A stretch of 64,000 nt of DNA, taken from NCBI GenBank assembly GCA_964035545.1, contig OZ037767.1, positions 13,914,801 to 13,978,800 on the forward strand, written 5' to 3'. Both the position numbers and the translations under genes were made by a program. Below are positions 26,763-39,556 of this stretch, one piece after another. Position 1 is the stretch's first letter, and each line of letters begins with the position of its first letter. The notes under the pieces were generated by a model that was not told the origin of the DNA, ran no database searches, and worked only from the letters and a program-made list of their open reading frames with translations. The DNA comes from Bugula neritina (Eukaryota > Bryozoa > Gymnolaemata > Cheilostomatida > Bugulidae).

Positions 26763-29325
26763 ATGGCTAGCCTTCTGCAGCAGTTTAGACAAGCCTTATT
26801 ACAGATTGAAGAAGACAACCTAGTAAATGCCATCTATGATCTAGAACAATGCTTACCCTTCATCTCTGTAGAGGAAAAGTATAACATATTGGTTCAATGG
26901 TGGCAGCCTTTGCACAAAGCTGCTGGAAAGGGTCATACAGACATTATCAGGCGCACACTAAATGGTTTAACAGCAAATCAAAAGATGAAGTTGCTCAAAA
27001 CTCAAGACGCTGCAGGAGATACAGCTTTGCACAGTGCAGTTGGAGGAAATCATTTGACAACCATAAGATATCTCCTTAATGAGATTTTAGTAGATGACAA
27101 AATTGAGCTATTAAAGATACAGGGTAACGATGGTGAGACATTGTTACACTACGCAGCAGGTAAAGGCCATACGGTTATTGTCAAATATTTGCTAGAGGAT
27201 ATTTCAATAGATCGAAGGTTTGAGCTACTCAAGGTGAAGGGAAGCTCTGGTGAGACTGCTATGCATTACGCAGCGTGTGAAGGTCATACAGATATTGTAA
27301 ATATCTTACTACACGAAATACCAGTAGACTTGAAAACAGAATTATTAAAAATTCAAAGCAATTATGGCGAGACAGCTATACACTATGCTGCATGGGATGG
27401 TCATCCAGACATAATAAACATCTTATTAGATGGTACATCAATGGAGAAAAAAATTAATTTGCTGAAAATACGAAGTGCGTTAGGTGAGACAGCTACACTT
27501 TATGCAGGATGGAAGGGTGATACAGATGTTATGGAATGTCTGCATACAGATCTATCAGTAAAGCATAAAGTGGACCTTTTAAAAACACGAAATATACATG
27601 GCGATACTGTACTAATACATGATGCAGGATTGAGAAGTAGCATACTTGTAAGCAAATGTATGCTAGACTGCGTACCAGCTGATCACAAGTTTGAGTTGCT
27701 CAAAATACAAGGCAGCGCTGGTAACACCGCCTTGCACAGAGCAGGGAAAGAAAATCACTCAAAAAAAATCCAATATTTATTAGGAGGTCTGTCAGTAGAC
27801 CAGAAAGTGTATCTTGCTAAGATACAAGACAACGCTGGTAACACCACTATGCATACAGCTGCTTGCATGGGCCACGTCTCTGTCATCACTCAGATGATGA
27901 GCCACCTACATCCTCACCACCAACTCGAGCTTCTCAATTATCTAAACAACACAGGAAAAACCTTGCTAGATATTGCCAGAGAACGCAGAAAAACTCGGTT
28001 AGTCTCATATTTGAAAAGCTTGAGGCGCAAAATATCCTCTTGCGTTGGCAGAGAGTTGCAGAAAAGTGCCAAACTGGGTACAAGCACCATAAGAACGAAA
28101 AGAAAAATTGGGACTAGCGCTTCCAAGATTAAACACTTAAAAGTTTCAAGTGAGTTATAATTAGCACTTCCTATACATTTAGTATTTGTTCAACTATTTA
28201 TGTAGAGAATAAAGAATTATGCTGATATAGTTCATGATTTGATCAGTAAAATGAGATATGCTTATTAGGTTTAAAGAGTTTAAACTCTTTAAGCGGTTAG
28301 CGTAGAACCACATGGGGTGTATTTTCGCAGACGAAAATTTGCATCACAAGCAAAAAAAGATTTCCACTGCACACAAACGCTGTGTCAGTGAAAGCGAAAA
28401 ACTACTATATAGCTAATAATATTTTCGTTTAGCTTTACTGCTCGCATTGTTTCTATGGCTACATGTGCGGGATAAACTGAATTTTCATTTTTAAATCTCA
28501 CTCCCTTTTAATAAAATGCAATTTAGTGGAATGTAGCACTAAATTAAGAAAAATGGGCTCGCTAAATAACTACCAGCCAATCAGGTAACGACGACAGAAA
28601 ATATTCGCACTTGTCGTTCAAGTGACAAACAAAAACGAGCCAAATAGTATTTAATGTCATTACTTTAAATCATGCAAGGTAAACTATTACAGCACCACAC
28701 CCGCTAACACCAACTGGCATTGCCCTACCACAGCAAGGAGGGATTGTTCCTGTAGCATCATGTGACCTACCATTAAATACTGCCATCACATCACAGCAAG
28801 GAGCACGGCAGAATCAAGATGATCTTTCAGCTGTGCCACATCTTGGAATATTTGAGAGTGAGTGATGAATAATTATGTGGGTTTTAAGAAAATAATATTT
28901 TGACAAATTGCTACTTAAATATATGTTTCATTTACTTAGGTCTTAAACAGTCGCGAAGGGACTATAAACAAAAAGAATATTTACGGTAATTGAAAAACAA
29001 CATAAGTGATGCACATTAATGAAAAGCCTATAATATTATTCCTGCTTTACGTTCTTTAATATTATACACAAGAAGGGAGGTAAATTGTAAAATAAAGATT
29101 AAAATAAATGATTTGCAGCCTGTTTTTTCCTTTGAAGATTCTATAATAGCTGAAGATCTCATTGATGAAATTGAAAGAGAGTGTGGGGCTGAGATCATGG
29201 GCTATTTGTTAAATGGCGGTAACTATGAATATAAATACATTATTGTGACTGGTCTACGCAATGCCTGTTTCCATTTCATGAATTTTTTCAAAGACGCTTC
29301 AACTCAAGTCAGAAAGATCTTTTAA
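26763..29325 (+). CDS. Ankyrin-repeat protein with ten 39-residue repeats
   Basis: Three exons: 26763-28149, 28693-28857, 29138-29325 (579 aa). The start ATG follows a splice acceptor (TTTTAG|GTAAAATGG), so an upstream non-coding exon is likely. Residues from about 55 to 430 hold ten ankyrin units of 39 residues, not the usual 33, of the form GETAxHYAAxxGHTDIIxxLL plus a spacer VDxKxELLKIQ. Repeats 5-7 are degenerate (TLYAG, LIHDAG). A basic segment follows (RRKISS, RTKRK). The exon 1 frame would end SSEL-stop, but that stop lies past a GTGAGT donor, and exons 2 and 3 continue in phase. The C-terminus (SIIAEDLIDEIERECGAEIM) is unrecognised. Ankyrin arrays mediate protein binding; the partner is unknown. 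A 1.4-kb intronless array among genes with ~150-nt exons suggests a lineage-specific or retroposed origin. Confidence 0.82.
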
Positions 29326-30808
29326 TGACTCTTGCATTGCTCCAAGCATTCTTAGCTTGATTAGTGGTTAGAAAATCAGTTTTCTTTGGTTATGAATATT
29401 CGATTCAAGCTTATTTGCTAAGGTTAATTAGGCAAAGCTCTATAAACATTTTAAATATAGTGTTATATAAAAACGATACAATGTTTTACGAATATCTTCA
29501 CTTGTAAGATAAAATGTGAAATTTTTCAAGGAAAACACAAATCTTTTAGGGAAAAAGCGTAAATTGTGGATAACTTTGAAAAATTAAAAATGGTTACATT
29601 ATCTCACCAGCTGCATGCTATAGACTATTTTATAAAACTTTGTACTGTATATGTGTAGTTGACAAATTTAATTCTTTTTCTATAGAGTAAAACTGTTTCA
29701 ACATCTCACTCTAATTTGAATATTTTACAGACATTTTCAAGGATTCATATCTCTAACTTTATTGTATACAAGAAAGAGTGAGGCAATGCCTTAATGTGCG
29801 ACACAAAATGAAATGTCATTAGGAAGTATTGAGAAAGAAATTGCGCCGAAGTCTAAACTATTATCTGCAATGGAAAAAGTGACTGCATTATATATATACA
29901 GTTGGTAGTCTCTAGCCTTATTTAATTAAGTGTTCACTTATATTGCATGGTTAATATAAACAAGTATGGGAAAGAATAAGCTAGAAAAAATAAATTCTAA
30001 ACTGTGAAATTCTAGCGCTGTATTATTAAATATTGTTATATTGTTAGATTTTTTACTTTTTTAATGACCTGTGCACTCCCATTTATAGCAACACAAAATT
30101 TTCAATATTTTTATTCCATTGCAATATACATGATGAAATCTTAGGTAGAAGGGACAACTCTAAATCAGATATACCACGTATATTCCACTACATTGATGTT
30201 GACAACTCAATTGGGATTAAATTAGTTTTAAACTAACAGAGTGTAACATTTGTTTCCACTGAAAAATTTAAAGCACAGTTATGTTTTAGTGTTTCAATTA
30301 CTCATTTATTTATCTCAACATTGATATAAATAAAACTGGTAATAAAAGGTGGGTGCAATAATGGAAGATTAGAACATGAAGCGTAAAAAAGGAGTTATGT
30401 TCTCTCAGCCATGTGAACCTAAGTCTCAAACCAACACTGTATGTAGACGATGAAATGCACTTGAGTATGTTCCGCTTTTCATTCATCTCCAGGTGGTTTA
30501 TTTACAGGTCAAAAAATGCAGTTACTTCAAAAATGAAAGTTTTCCACATAATTTCCGAGTTGAATAACAACTTTATTGACATTTTCAGTTAAGACCACAT
30601 TTTATTTAAAAAGTAGAGATATCATAATAACACAAGATCAGTAAAATAGTCAGATATATTATTTGCCTGAATTAATATAGGTACCAAGTTTATTAAACAA
30701 TTTTTTCTTTAAAAAACAATAAACTGAAATTATATTATACATACAAGTGTACAGCTCTAAAATACAGAAAAAAAAACTATATACATGCATACATTGTATA
30801 AAATGTAA
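29326..30808. other. Intergenic between convergent ankyrin and SPAG7 genes
   Basis: AT-rich, with no gene seen. TTTATT at 30689-30694, read on the minus strand, is an AATAAA signal about 115 nt after the SPAG7 stop and is the likely SPAG7 polyadenylation signal. Confidence 0.6.
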
Positions 30809-33800
30809 TCACGATTTGGCCGGCATATGATTGGATGATGATTGTGCAGCAGACGGAGTGGGCGTGGCTAGAGATGGTTCCTCAGATTGTTTAATTTTTT
30901 TAGCTTTTCTCTCAGCCAAAGTCTCTTCAATTGTTCGTCTGTCTTTCTTGTTCTCTACTTTTACTACAGAGCAGGTCATGATGAAATTTAAACTCACAAA
31001 TAGAGATTAGATGGCCAAGTCATTACAGAACACTCAACATGTGATACTTTTTGAGACAGTTTAAAATGAAATAGCTAAGCAAATAGAAAAAAATATTAGT
31101 GCTTCAGGTCATGACTTGAATAAGCTGAAAGTCATACAAATACACGAGAAGTTACCTAAAAACTATCACAAAATGTTTGAAGACCCATCAAATACCGCAA
31201 ACAATAAATGCAATTGGGCTATCAATCTTTCAACCAAAATTCAAATTATGAGATCAACACCTCATACCCACCGATACATAAAGAGTTGATGTAATTTGAA
31301 TTTCACCCAATTCTCCCAGAACTTCAAAGGTTTACGAATTAAACTATAAATTCCCATCAATTAAAAAACCCACGTGGGTTTATGGTAGTAGTTTATAGTC
31401 CTGTGAGATAAGGGAAAGGACTTTTAAATCGGGCTAAGGATTTGATCATATGAGGCACAGGAGCAATTATGACTGGATGCTCTTCCTAACATCACCAATG
31501 GCCTTTACTGAGATTCAAACCACTAACCTCGTACTAAACCACGGCTCTAACCACTAGACCATGGCTGCTCCCTTCAAATTTCAATCAATAAAAACATAGC
31601 AAAATCAATAACTTTATAAACAATCAACTACGTTGCCTCCCATACCCTATTTGCAAATGTTCTCTTGCTAAAAGGAAATCTATTCTCAAACATAGTGTTT
31701 TTCAGATACAAACATAGACCATAGGAAAGCACAAGAAATAGCTACCAACCGTTGCCATATTGGCTGTTAGCAGCAACATCTTGAGCACCACTCTTTCCGA
31801 CCTCCTGACTAATGAGATGCGTGTACTTGGCACGGTAGTCTGTCTTTACTGGAGGACCTTTGTGATTCACCTTTCTCTTTCTCTCAGCTTCCATTTGCTA
31901 GGGATAAAAATTTAGCAATTCGTAAACTAAATACTATTTCATTGCATGAAAACGTATAGCGGTGAAAGTACCGATAATACAGAAATCTTATCTCATAGAA
32001 GAAGCTGATCTGGAATTTACAAAACTTAGTAAAACAAGAGACTCATAATTATATTAGCAGACAATTTTATAATTATTTGATTAATACAGAGTGTAAGTTG
32101 TTAGCCCGTGAAAATAATTTTGAATCAACAAATAAAGAATATTTCACATTCACAAAAACTTTTTTCATTTGCTAAACAAAACAAGATTTTGAGATGTCAA
32201 ATTACGATATAAAATCAAAGCTTTGACATCGTTTTCTCATCACTGACCTCACGTTTGGCTTTGATAATTTCACCCTTTTCTTCTGTCCACTCCTCACCTC
32301 TCCGTAAGACCGCCAGTTCATCGTCTCCTGGAGCAAACTCCTGTTGAAACACAGAAATGGAAGCACAATTCCTAACTAGCCAACTTTAGTAAAACGTAGC
32401 TCTATAATATACTGCATACCGTATAACATGAGGCTCTACAATATTCTGCTAAAGACTTCTTGAATTTACTGATATATTAAACATGTGAAAAGCAGAACAA
32501 ACCCTTTTCCAGATGATTAAATGTCTGTCCACTTCATCTTGACCAAATGCAAATGTCGTCAGCCCGGCATCGTCCGTGATTTCTCTTCTGTACAAGAAGA
32601 ACAACAATTACAAGTACTACTCGGAGTAAATATATGTCATAGCATATTATGAGTATTAATAAACTTGACGTGACATCGGCTAGTAAATAATATAAAACTA
32701 ATATTAACAGAAACTATTAAAATAACAAATAAATTGAATAGAATAAAAAGGAAACTTTGTTGCTGATGCTAGTGAAATAATCGGTAGTGTCAGCCTAAAA
32801 TGCTTCATTTTTAAATATTTCATATGAGCCATTCATGCAGCAAAAATATTCTCTTTTTAAATTAATAAGACAAGGTGTTCCTAATTTAACTGAAGCACCT
32901 GTAACATCATTTGCAACTCTACTAAATTTATTATTCTATGGTGAACCAATGGAAGCTACTAGAACTGTTGACTAATCTAATTGTTTTTGCATACGAAATG
33001 CATATGAATAATTAGGAATTCACGACTTTCAATCAGTTTAGCTACATATATGCTGAATATAATGTATATATACATGTGTAAGGCTTTATCAAAGCTACTA
33101 AAGATGTTGGAGGGGGGGGGGGGCATGAACATAACGGTAATTTTGTAGGCAGTCACAAAATCACAGTAAATTTACTTATGCCCTTACACTAACGCTCTAT
33201 CAACTTTCTCCATTGGTTCCAATTTCAATTTTTCAGCTTTTGGATCTTTCATAAAATCCTCAATTCTTGCCTTTATCTAAAAATAACAAAGGTTACTTTA
33301 ACAGTCAAATACAAATATAAATTATTGACTTCACAACAGTAGCAAAAACAATAAACTGGCAGATTAATGTAATTACCTTGGTCTTGAATGTCTGAATTCT
33401 TTTGTTTTCCTGCAGCTTCCATTTTTCCATTTGCTGTTTACGAGCTAGAAATACGGAAACGTAACCGATAATATTATATAAACAGGCTGAATACTGAATG
33501 GGTAATAAATCAGTTTGTAGATAATAAAACTTTAGCACAGTTCAAATTTTAATTGAATAAATGACTTTAGGCTCGACATCGGCACGAAATAATAACAAAA
33601 CCAAAATAACTATTGATAATAACAAAAGCACAAATCGAAAACCCTACAAGATTTAAAAGCAGAATAATGAATAATACACAGGAATTCGTAAAAGGATTAT
33701 AATAATTATTATTCAAGTTAAACCTAAAACTGTTATTTTCTTATTTAATCATTACTATAATACAATCATCATCATGACTGCAATTGCAAAACAATCACTC

Positions 33801-34070
33801 AATGATAAGATCATATAATAGTTTATTATGCTTAATTAATTTTAAACACAATTTGATCTGGTAATAATCAGTGAACTATTTTAATTTTCTAAAAGCTGGC
33901 AAAATTAATAACAATGAAAATAAAAATTAATTTTAATTTTCGTTTCAAATCCAAATGAAGGCAAAACTCAAACTCTACAAGTACAAACCATTTCTTTGCC
34001 TTTTTTCTTCTTCGGTAACAGTTGATGGAGGCTTGTCCATAGAACTCATTATAGAGCCCAGAATATCCAT
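30809..34070 (-). CDS. SPAG7: Sperm-associated antigen 7 homologue (R3H domain)
   Basis: Seven minus-strand exons with matching phases: 33989-34070, 33377-33444, 33188-33276, 32503-32587, 32248-32340, 31750-31897, 30809-30963. They total 720 nt and 239 aa, against 227 in human. The N-terminus MDILGSIMSSMDKPP and the internal blocks EPMEKVDRALVREI (R3H-type), GLTTFAFGQDEVDRHLIIWK, EFAPGDDELAVLRRGEEW and DYRAKYTHLI align block for block with vertebrate SPAG7. The C-terminus is a Lys-rich segment (DRRTIEETLAERKAKKIK) and a Ser/Pro tail. R3H domains bind single-stranded nucleic acid. SPAG7 is nuclear and broadly expressed, and its molecular role is poorly known. Confidence 0.96.
31402..31572 (-). 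mobile_element. tRNA-derived SINE, copy 1 (in SPAG7 intron)
   Basis: The minus strand starts with a tRNA-like head: A-box TGGTCTAGTGGTTAGAGC and B-box-like GGTTTGAATCTC. A tail follows with GATGTTAGGAAGAGCATCC and CATAATTGCTCC. The same tail is present at 57839-58010. Confidence 0.8.
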
Positions 34071-35724
34071 TGTGATTCTGATGCTGATTGCAAAGTAACA
34101 ATGCAAGGCTGAGTCGAAGTGACAAGTGTAGAACTATAAAATCAAAGTAGAAACTGAAAGTGAAACGGTTCACAATCATTGCTAAACTTTTAGTTATAAT
34201 AAAAACAGTAAATATTGAAATATAATATTAATAAAACTTGAACTTGATAAATTTTATAATATCAAATATGACAATGACATAGACAGGGCAATTCCAAGTA
34301 AAATTTTTTCTCAATACTCAAACTGACTGCGAAACATACAATTGATAAATTATTGGTAGTTTCTTACCAAAAACCAATACTCATAGTCATACTGATACAA
34401 TCAAAGTCTTAGTCATTACTCATTAGACTTACTCTTAGTCTTAGATTTCGAGACAGTCAGACACCATGCGGGCATGACCAGAAGGTCCATATAAAAAATT
34501 AGCACTATTATCACCTAACCTGTATTCCACACTGTAAAACAAACTTCTATAACCCTGAGTGTTTTTCAAATGTTCTATGCCTTCAAAGGTGCTATTCCTA
34601 CTACTGCTAGTAGTAGTACTACTACTAGTAGCCGTAGAGATAAATTACTAGGACGGCTACAACGATTATTTAAAAACCGACAGTGAAAAAACGAGAGAAA
34701 TAACGGAATCGCTAAATCTCTTTGTTTGATTTCTAATTTAGTGCCCACGTTTCGGGAAAAAAGTTTATGGAGTAGACCCGCTTTGTTCAAACAAAGCCGC
34801 AAGAGTGATGGAACTCAGCTGTGTAAAACCTTTACTAGCTTCAACTTGCAGTTTACAAAGACTGTTAACAAGCTGAAGCTATGCTAATGAATTTATACTA
34901 ATCAGTATAAGTATTACTAATACTATTATTATAACTATAGTGTATTAGTATAATTATTGCTAATGATAAGTATAACAATAGAAATGTTATTATAATCATT
35001 ATGTTATAATGATAACGTATTATGTATAATGGTATTTTAATTTATATTATAAATTAAAGTTTAAGTTAAGCCTTAACTTAAACTTTAACTTTAAGTTAAT
35101 AACTTTGACAGTCATATAACAATAACATTAAGCCAAAGTTTGACTAAATGTTATTGTTTTAACTATTAATATCATTATTAGTATTAGTATTATTATAAGT
35201 ATAAGACTAAGAGTTAGTATAACTATAAGACTAAGTATTACTATTAGTATTACTATTACTTTAGTGAGTATTACTATTACTATTAGTAATACTGTATTAG
35301 TATTACTATTACTATTAGTATTAGTATTAGCGTTGGTATAACTATTAACTAAGCATTACTTCAGGAACACTAATCTGAAGAGTAAGTGCAAGTCTAATCT
35401 AATAGTAATAGTTATACTTATAAGTTAGTATAGGAGTGCCTCATTTCACATTTGCTTTACAGTGTGAATTTTTTTTGACTGTAGCTACAGGTTAAGTGGA
35501 TGTTACGTTAATTGTTTAATCTATGTTCTCTCTGGTGTTTCTAAGACTAATGTATGTAATTGTTTATGTTGGTAAGAAACTACCAAGATATACTAGCCCG
35601 TCAGATGTTACACAGTCATAGTTATACTGCGAGCAGCAGACCCAGTAGATACTATATTAACATATTAAAAGTTTAGAGGTCTTTTGTAATTACATCATAT
35701 GTTATTGAGATTTTTACAGAAGAT
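34071..35724. other. Intergenic upstream of SPAG7, low-complexity ATT/ACT-rich
   Basis: Contains the presumed SPAG7 promoter and an ACT/AGT trinucleotide run near 34597-34635. Long degenerate TATTACTATTAG-type DNA runs from about 34890 to 35420 and includes a perfect palindrome at 35054-35088. No coding exon recognised. Confidence 0.6.
35054..35088. repeat. Perfect 17-bp palindrome arms with 1-nt centre
   Basis: TTAAAGTTTAAGTTAAG at 35054-35070 is followed by C and its exact reverse complement at 35072-35088. It lies inside degenerate AT-rich repeat DNA. Confidence 0.9.
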
Positions 35725-35965
35725 TTATGTTATGATTCTTGCGTCTCTGTCCCAGAATCTGAAGGCCAAGCTGGGAGCATGCCTTTGCTGCCCCCTTAAT
35801 CCAACAATAAACCTAACTGCCCTGTGCTGTAGCATTTCTAAGGGCTCAATTTTTTTTGCTAGTTTTGGATCGCACACTGCGTCTGCATATTCCAGTATAA
35901 CTATTTAAGCCAGTAACTGTAAACCAACTTCTCTGGGGTCTCCAGGCTCGTGCAGAGTGTGTTTA
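35725..35965 (-). mobile_element. LINE reverse-transcriptase C-terminal fragment (decayed)
   Basis: The minus strand translates to ILEYADAVCDPKLAKKIEPLE followed by MLQHRAVRFIVGL. This is the ILEYAxxVWDP...LExxQxRAxRFI block found downstream of the polymerase motifs in non-LTR (jockey/CR1-like) elements. An in-frame TAA just before the block and a stop soon after show that it is a relic. The rest of the element is not recognisable nearby. Confidence 0.72.
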
Positions 35966-37385
35966 CTTGCTCCAAGTCATCAGTTATCATGATTATAATT
36001 ATTGTATTGCATATTTTGATTTATATTAACTCTTCTTTCTTATATTGTCATTATCTTTATGGTTATTTCTTTGAGTTTATGAGTTAAATTATAAGCTAAA
36101 CTTTAAGTTATTAACGATAAATGTAAACCTTCAGTTTCAAAACTTTAGTAACTCTAAAAGCTATGGTAAAATAAATATAAACTGAGGCATTTAATCTAAT
36201 CACTCAGTGAATAGGTTCAGTAACCCCTGTCAGTAAATTTTATGTTATTTGATATTTTTTATTATCGTAATAAATATTATTTTAGTTTGAATTTGTATTT
36301 AACTATATTTTTTTATTATAATACTTATTATAAGTATTGTTAATTAGATTTAGTAATAATATTAGTAACTAATAGTTATAATGTCAGTCATAGTGTGATA
36401 ATAATAAATGTAATATATAAATATTAATATACTAATCAATTTTAATAGTTGTTGAGTAGAACTAACGCTTGCATTGTGATTTACTCCAGCAGCAGTACTA
36501 ACTTTCTCACTGATTAACCAAGTCAAATTTAGATGTAACTAAATGAAACGAGACACTGGTTTATCATTCAGATTCTAACTCAAACTGCCAGTGTAAAGAA
36601 ATAGAGTAAGTGTTGAAGTACCTGGCTGTTCTAACTAAGTTTATGATTGCTGAATATCAAGTCTCTAATGTAATGGGTAGCATCTTGAGAACTTATCCTT
36701 GGTCTCATAGGGTTGATAGTTGTCGTATGTCTGTGTATGACTTGTAAACTAAAATATTACTTATTAGTCACTGCACCATTATTTTCCTGAGTTTTGTCTC
36801 ACACCTCACAATTTACTCTTGTATTTTTAAATGTCTTCTATAGTCTTCCTAGAACTACAGACCTGCAAATTATATTACAGTGTGTTCTGCTTTAATAGTT
36901 ATAAGTTTTGACATGTCTCTACTTTGTAGCTGCTTCACTTATCTATATTTTGCATTTACCATTTGTATCAAAGAAAATTCAGTAAAAACTGTTTTCATTC
37001 AAAGCATATGCAATTTCAAACTCATGTACTCCAATTTCATTGGTTAAATGGTAAAGCACAACCTATAATACAAGTAATAAAACCTACAATGTTTTAAAGA
37101 ATATCACAATTATCAGTTTTATAACTAGAGATATACTGCATTGGAGTTACAATGGACTTAGGTATTTTACCTTCTGCTGTACATGTATAGCTGATTTGGA
37201 AACAAGTATTGGTTAATAATATCGGCTTTAGTACATCATTTTTAGTTTTTCTAAAAAAAGTTCAGATTTTCAGCTCTACACTCTTTTAAAGCTTCACTAA
37301 TACTTGTTGAAATTAAATTGATGTAGAAAATAACTTTACAAAACAAGATTAGCTTGATAGTCACTTGGTGCCTTTTGTCAATTGC
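35966..37385. other. Intergenic, no gene recognised
   Basis: AT-rich and low-complexity (TAATAATA runs near 36300-36430), with no supported feature. Confidence 0.55.
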
Positions 37386-37389
37386 TTAA

Positions 37390-38157
37390 AGGATTGCTCT
37401 ATCTTAGTTTATTACAATCACATTATAATTATGAACTATAATCTAATGTGTATGCAAACAATTGTGGCTTTGCAAAGGGATAGATGCCTAGAAAACAGCT
37501 TTTCAAAATTCCAATTTTGAGGGAGGTAAAATTTTCAGCCATGAAAAAGAATAGCCTAATACGTGACGTGTGAACGCCAGTAACTATGCTGCACGTGCTA
37601 ACTATAACGCTAGTATTCAAGGTTGCTGAGCGCAACATCAACCAATAACGCTCAAGCAGTTACAGTGCGCTATATAGGTCAGCTTTGGTGCGCCAGTAAT
37701 ATTGCACAATCTGACCTAGTTTAGATCTATCGCAGGCATTCATCCTAAAGAATGCATGTTTTTGCAATGCTTTTTTCTATGCTTACAAGCAAAATATGGC
37801 CTAATGTTATCACATACATGTTATTTAACATGTCAAAAAACTATAGATTGAGATAATTCACATTTGCACTTCTATAAATATACAAATTACGAGCTGAAAG
37901 ATCACATCTCACAGTCATATTTCTATAGTTATTCATTTGTATAGTCACGTGACCAGCAGGAATGCTGGCGCTGTTACGTCACAGTTCCCAGCTCATTTCA
38001 AAATCGGCGTTTTGGCTGTTACCAATCTACACCCTCAACTTCAACTAACTTTTTCTACCTTTGGTCAAATGCTTTTTGTCAATGCATGCTTAGAAAAACA
38101 CAATATTATGTGTGTTTGACCTAAATGGCCATTTATTAGACAAGATAGAGCAATCCT
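37390..38157. mobile_element. 768-bp TTAA-flanked inverted-repeat element (piggyBac-like MITE)
   Basis: The ends AGGATTGCTCTATCTT and its exact reverse complement are flanked by TTAA on both sides (37386-37389, 38158-38161). The perfect inverted match spans 19 bp including part of the TTAA. TTAA duplication is the piggyBac signature, although the tips are not the usual CCC. The interior lacks a transposase and is less AT-rich than its surroundings. Confidence 0.7.
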
Positions 38158-38161
38158 TTAA

Positions 38162-39219
38162 AAACAATAACAAGGAAGGAAACTAACCTCACGCAGTTTA
38201 AAGCTTTCATCTGAATAACTGAAGTTTTATTTGAACGAGTTTTTTCATCTAGATTTTTAAATCTCTATACTTGAAAGAATATAGTTGAAAGTAAACGAAA
38301 TACGAATATGGCTAAAAAATTAGTTAAATGATCACAAAAAGGTTGATGCAAGGTAATTTGGTCAAAATTCTCTCAAGCCAAATTTAACTCTATGGCTGAA
38401 AATTTTGGAAGATTAAATGCACCTCCACGCACATTTATTTTTTATTCGCTTAGCTTCCATATAGTTTCACGTAAACCCTCTTCAGTTTTCATCGATGTGT
38501 ATAAACAAGATGTATCTAAGGCATGTTTAAGAAGCACCGTGCAAGTAAAAGTAAAATGTTAGAAGCTATGGTTAACCAGTTTCATTCAAATCGCTGTTCT
38601 ATTGTAATTTTCAGCTGTATTACTGTTTTGTTCTGTTAAATTTCTACGCTATGCCCATTCCCAGGGAAAGCATTCTTCTAAAGTAGTAATATACTGAAAA
38701 CTGAGCAGTTTAAACTTTTCATATTTAAGTTAATCCTTTAGCAAGAATAATTCACTTTTGCTACTAAATGCTACAGAAATTTTATAAAAACAATAATATG
38801 TTTACAGTGGGGCGTCAATGTATGGGCATTCTAGGAGTGGGAAATGTATGTAACCTATTCTTTCTTACATAATCCTTTTATACTGAAGCCGAATTTAAAA
38901 CCTGCTATTTACTACTTATGGGACAAAACCCACAATCATTTTCCTTGTTAATTCTATGAAGAATTGGTGAATAATGCGATATCCTTATCTTGTTATTGTT
39001 ATAGACTGTCGGAGGCCACTTGTTATAGTCGTACACCACCATCAAGCTACCCGCATAATTAGAGACCGTTAAGCTGGTTGGATTGGTAAGATACCAACAT
39101 ATTTACTAGTGTTTATTGTATAGTACTGTTAGCTGCTCAGTAGAGCGTAGTGACTGAACGAAGCTGGGTGTGAGCTACTAACCGTGAAGTGTCCCGTTAC
39201 TAAATATTCTACCATCTCT
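38162..39219. other. Intergenic, no gene recognised
   Basis: AT-rich DNA between the TTAA element and the repeat upstream of the SERTA gene. No exon-like frame seen on either strand. Confidence 0.5.
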
Positions 39220-39415
39220 ACTCTCTACCAAATCTACACTTCAACAGTTCTACACTTCAACAATTCTACACTTTACCAATTCTACACTTCACCAATTCTA
39301 CACTTTACTAACTTTATACTCTACCAACTCTACACTTAACAGTTAACTCTACACTTTAAGTTTACCATCTCTACATTTTACCATCTCTACACTCTACCAA
39401 TTCTACATTCCATCA
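39220..39415. repeat. 16-bp minisatellite (TCTACACTTTACCAAT) upstream of the SERTA gene
   Basis: About ten imperfect copies of TCTACACTTYACCAAY end some 140 bp before the SERTA start codon, so they lie in its 5' UTR or core promoter region. Confidence 0.85.
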
Positions 39416-39556
39416 AAGTTCTTATAGTCTGCTGCAAGCATTACCTAACCTATTTTATCAGCCTACTCATTCCCATTTCTCTCTCTCTTTCAACTCTCAG
39501 TTCAGGCCCTTCACTGAAAAGGTGTTGTTATTTGTTAATTAATATTCTCTGATAAA

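Noticed and set aside
28150-28160. Stop after SSEL as the end of the ankyrin protein
   Set aside because: A GTGAGT donor precedes it and two further exons continue in phase; kept as an alternative only.
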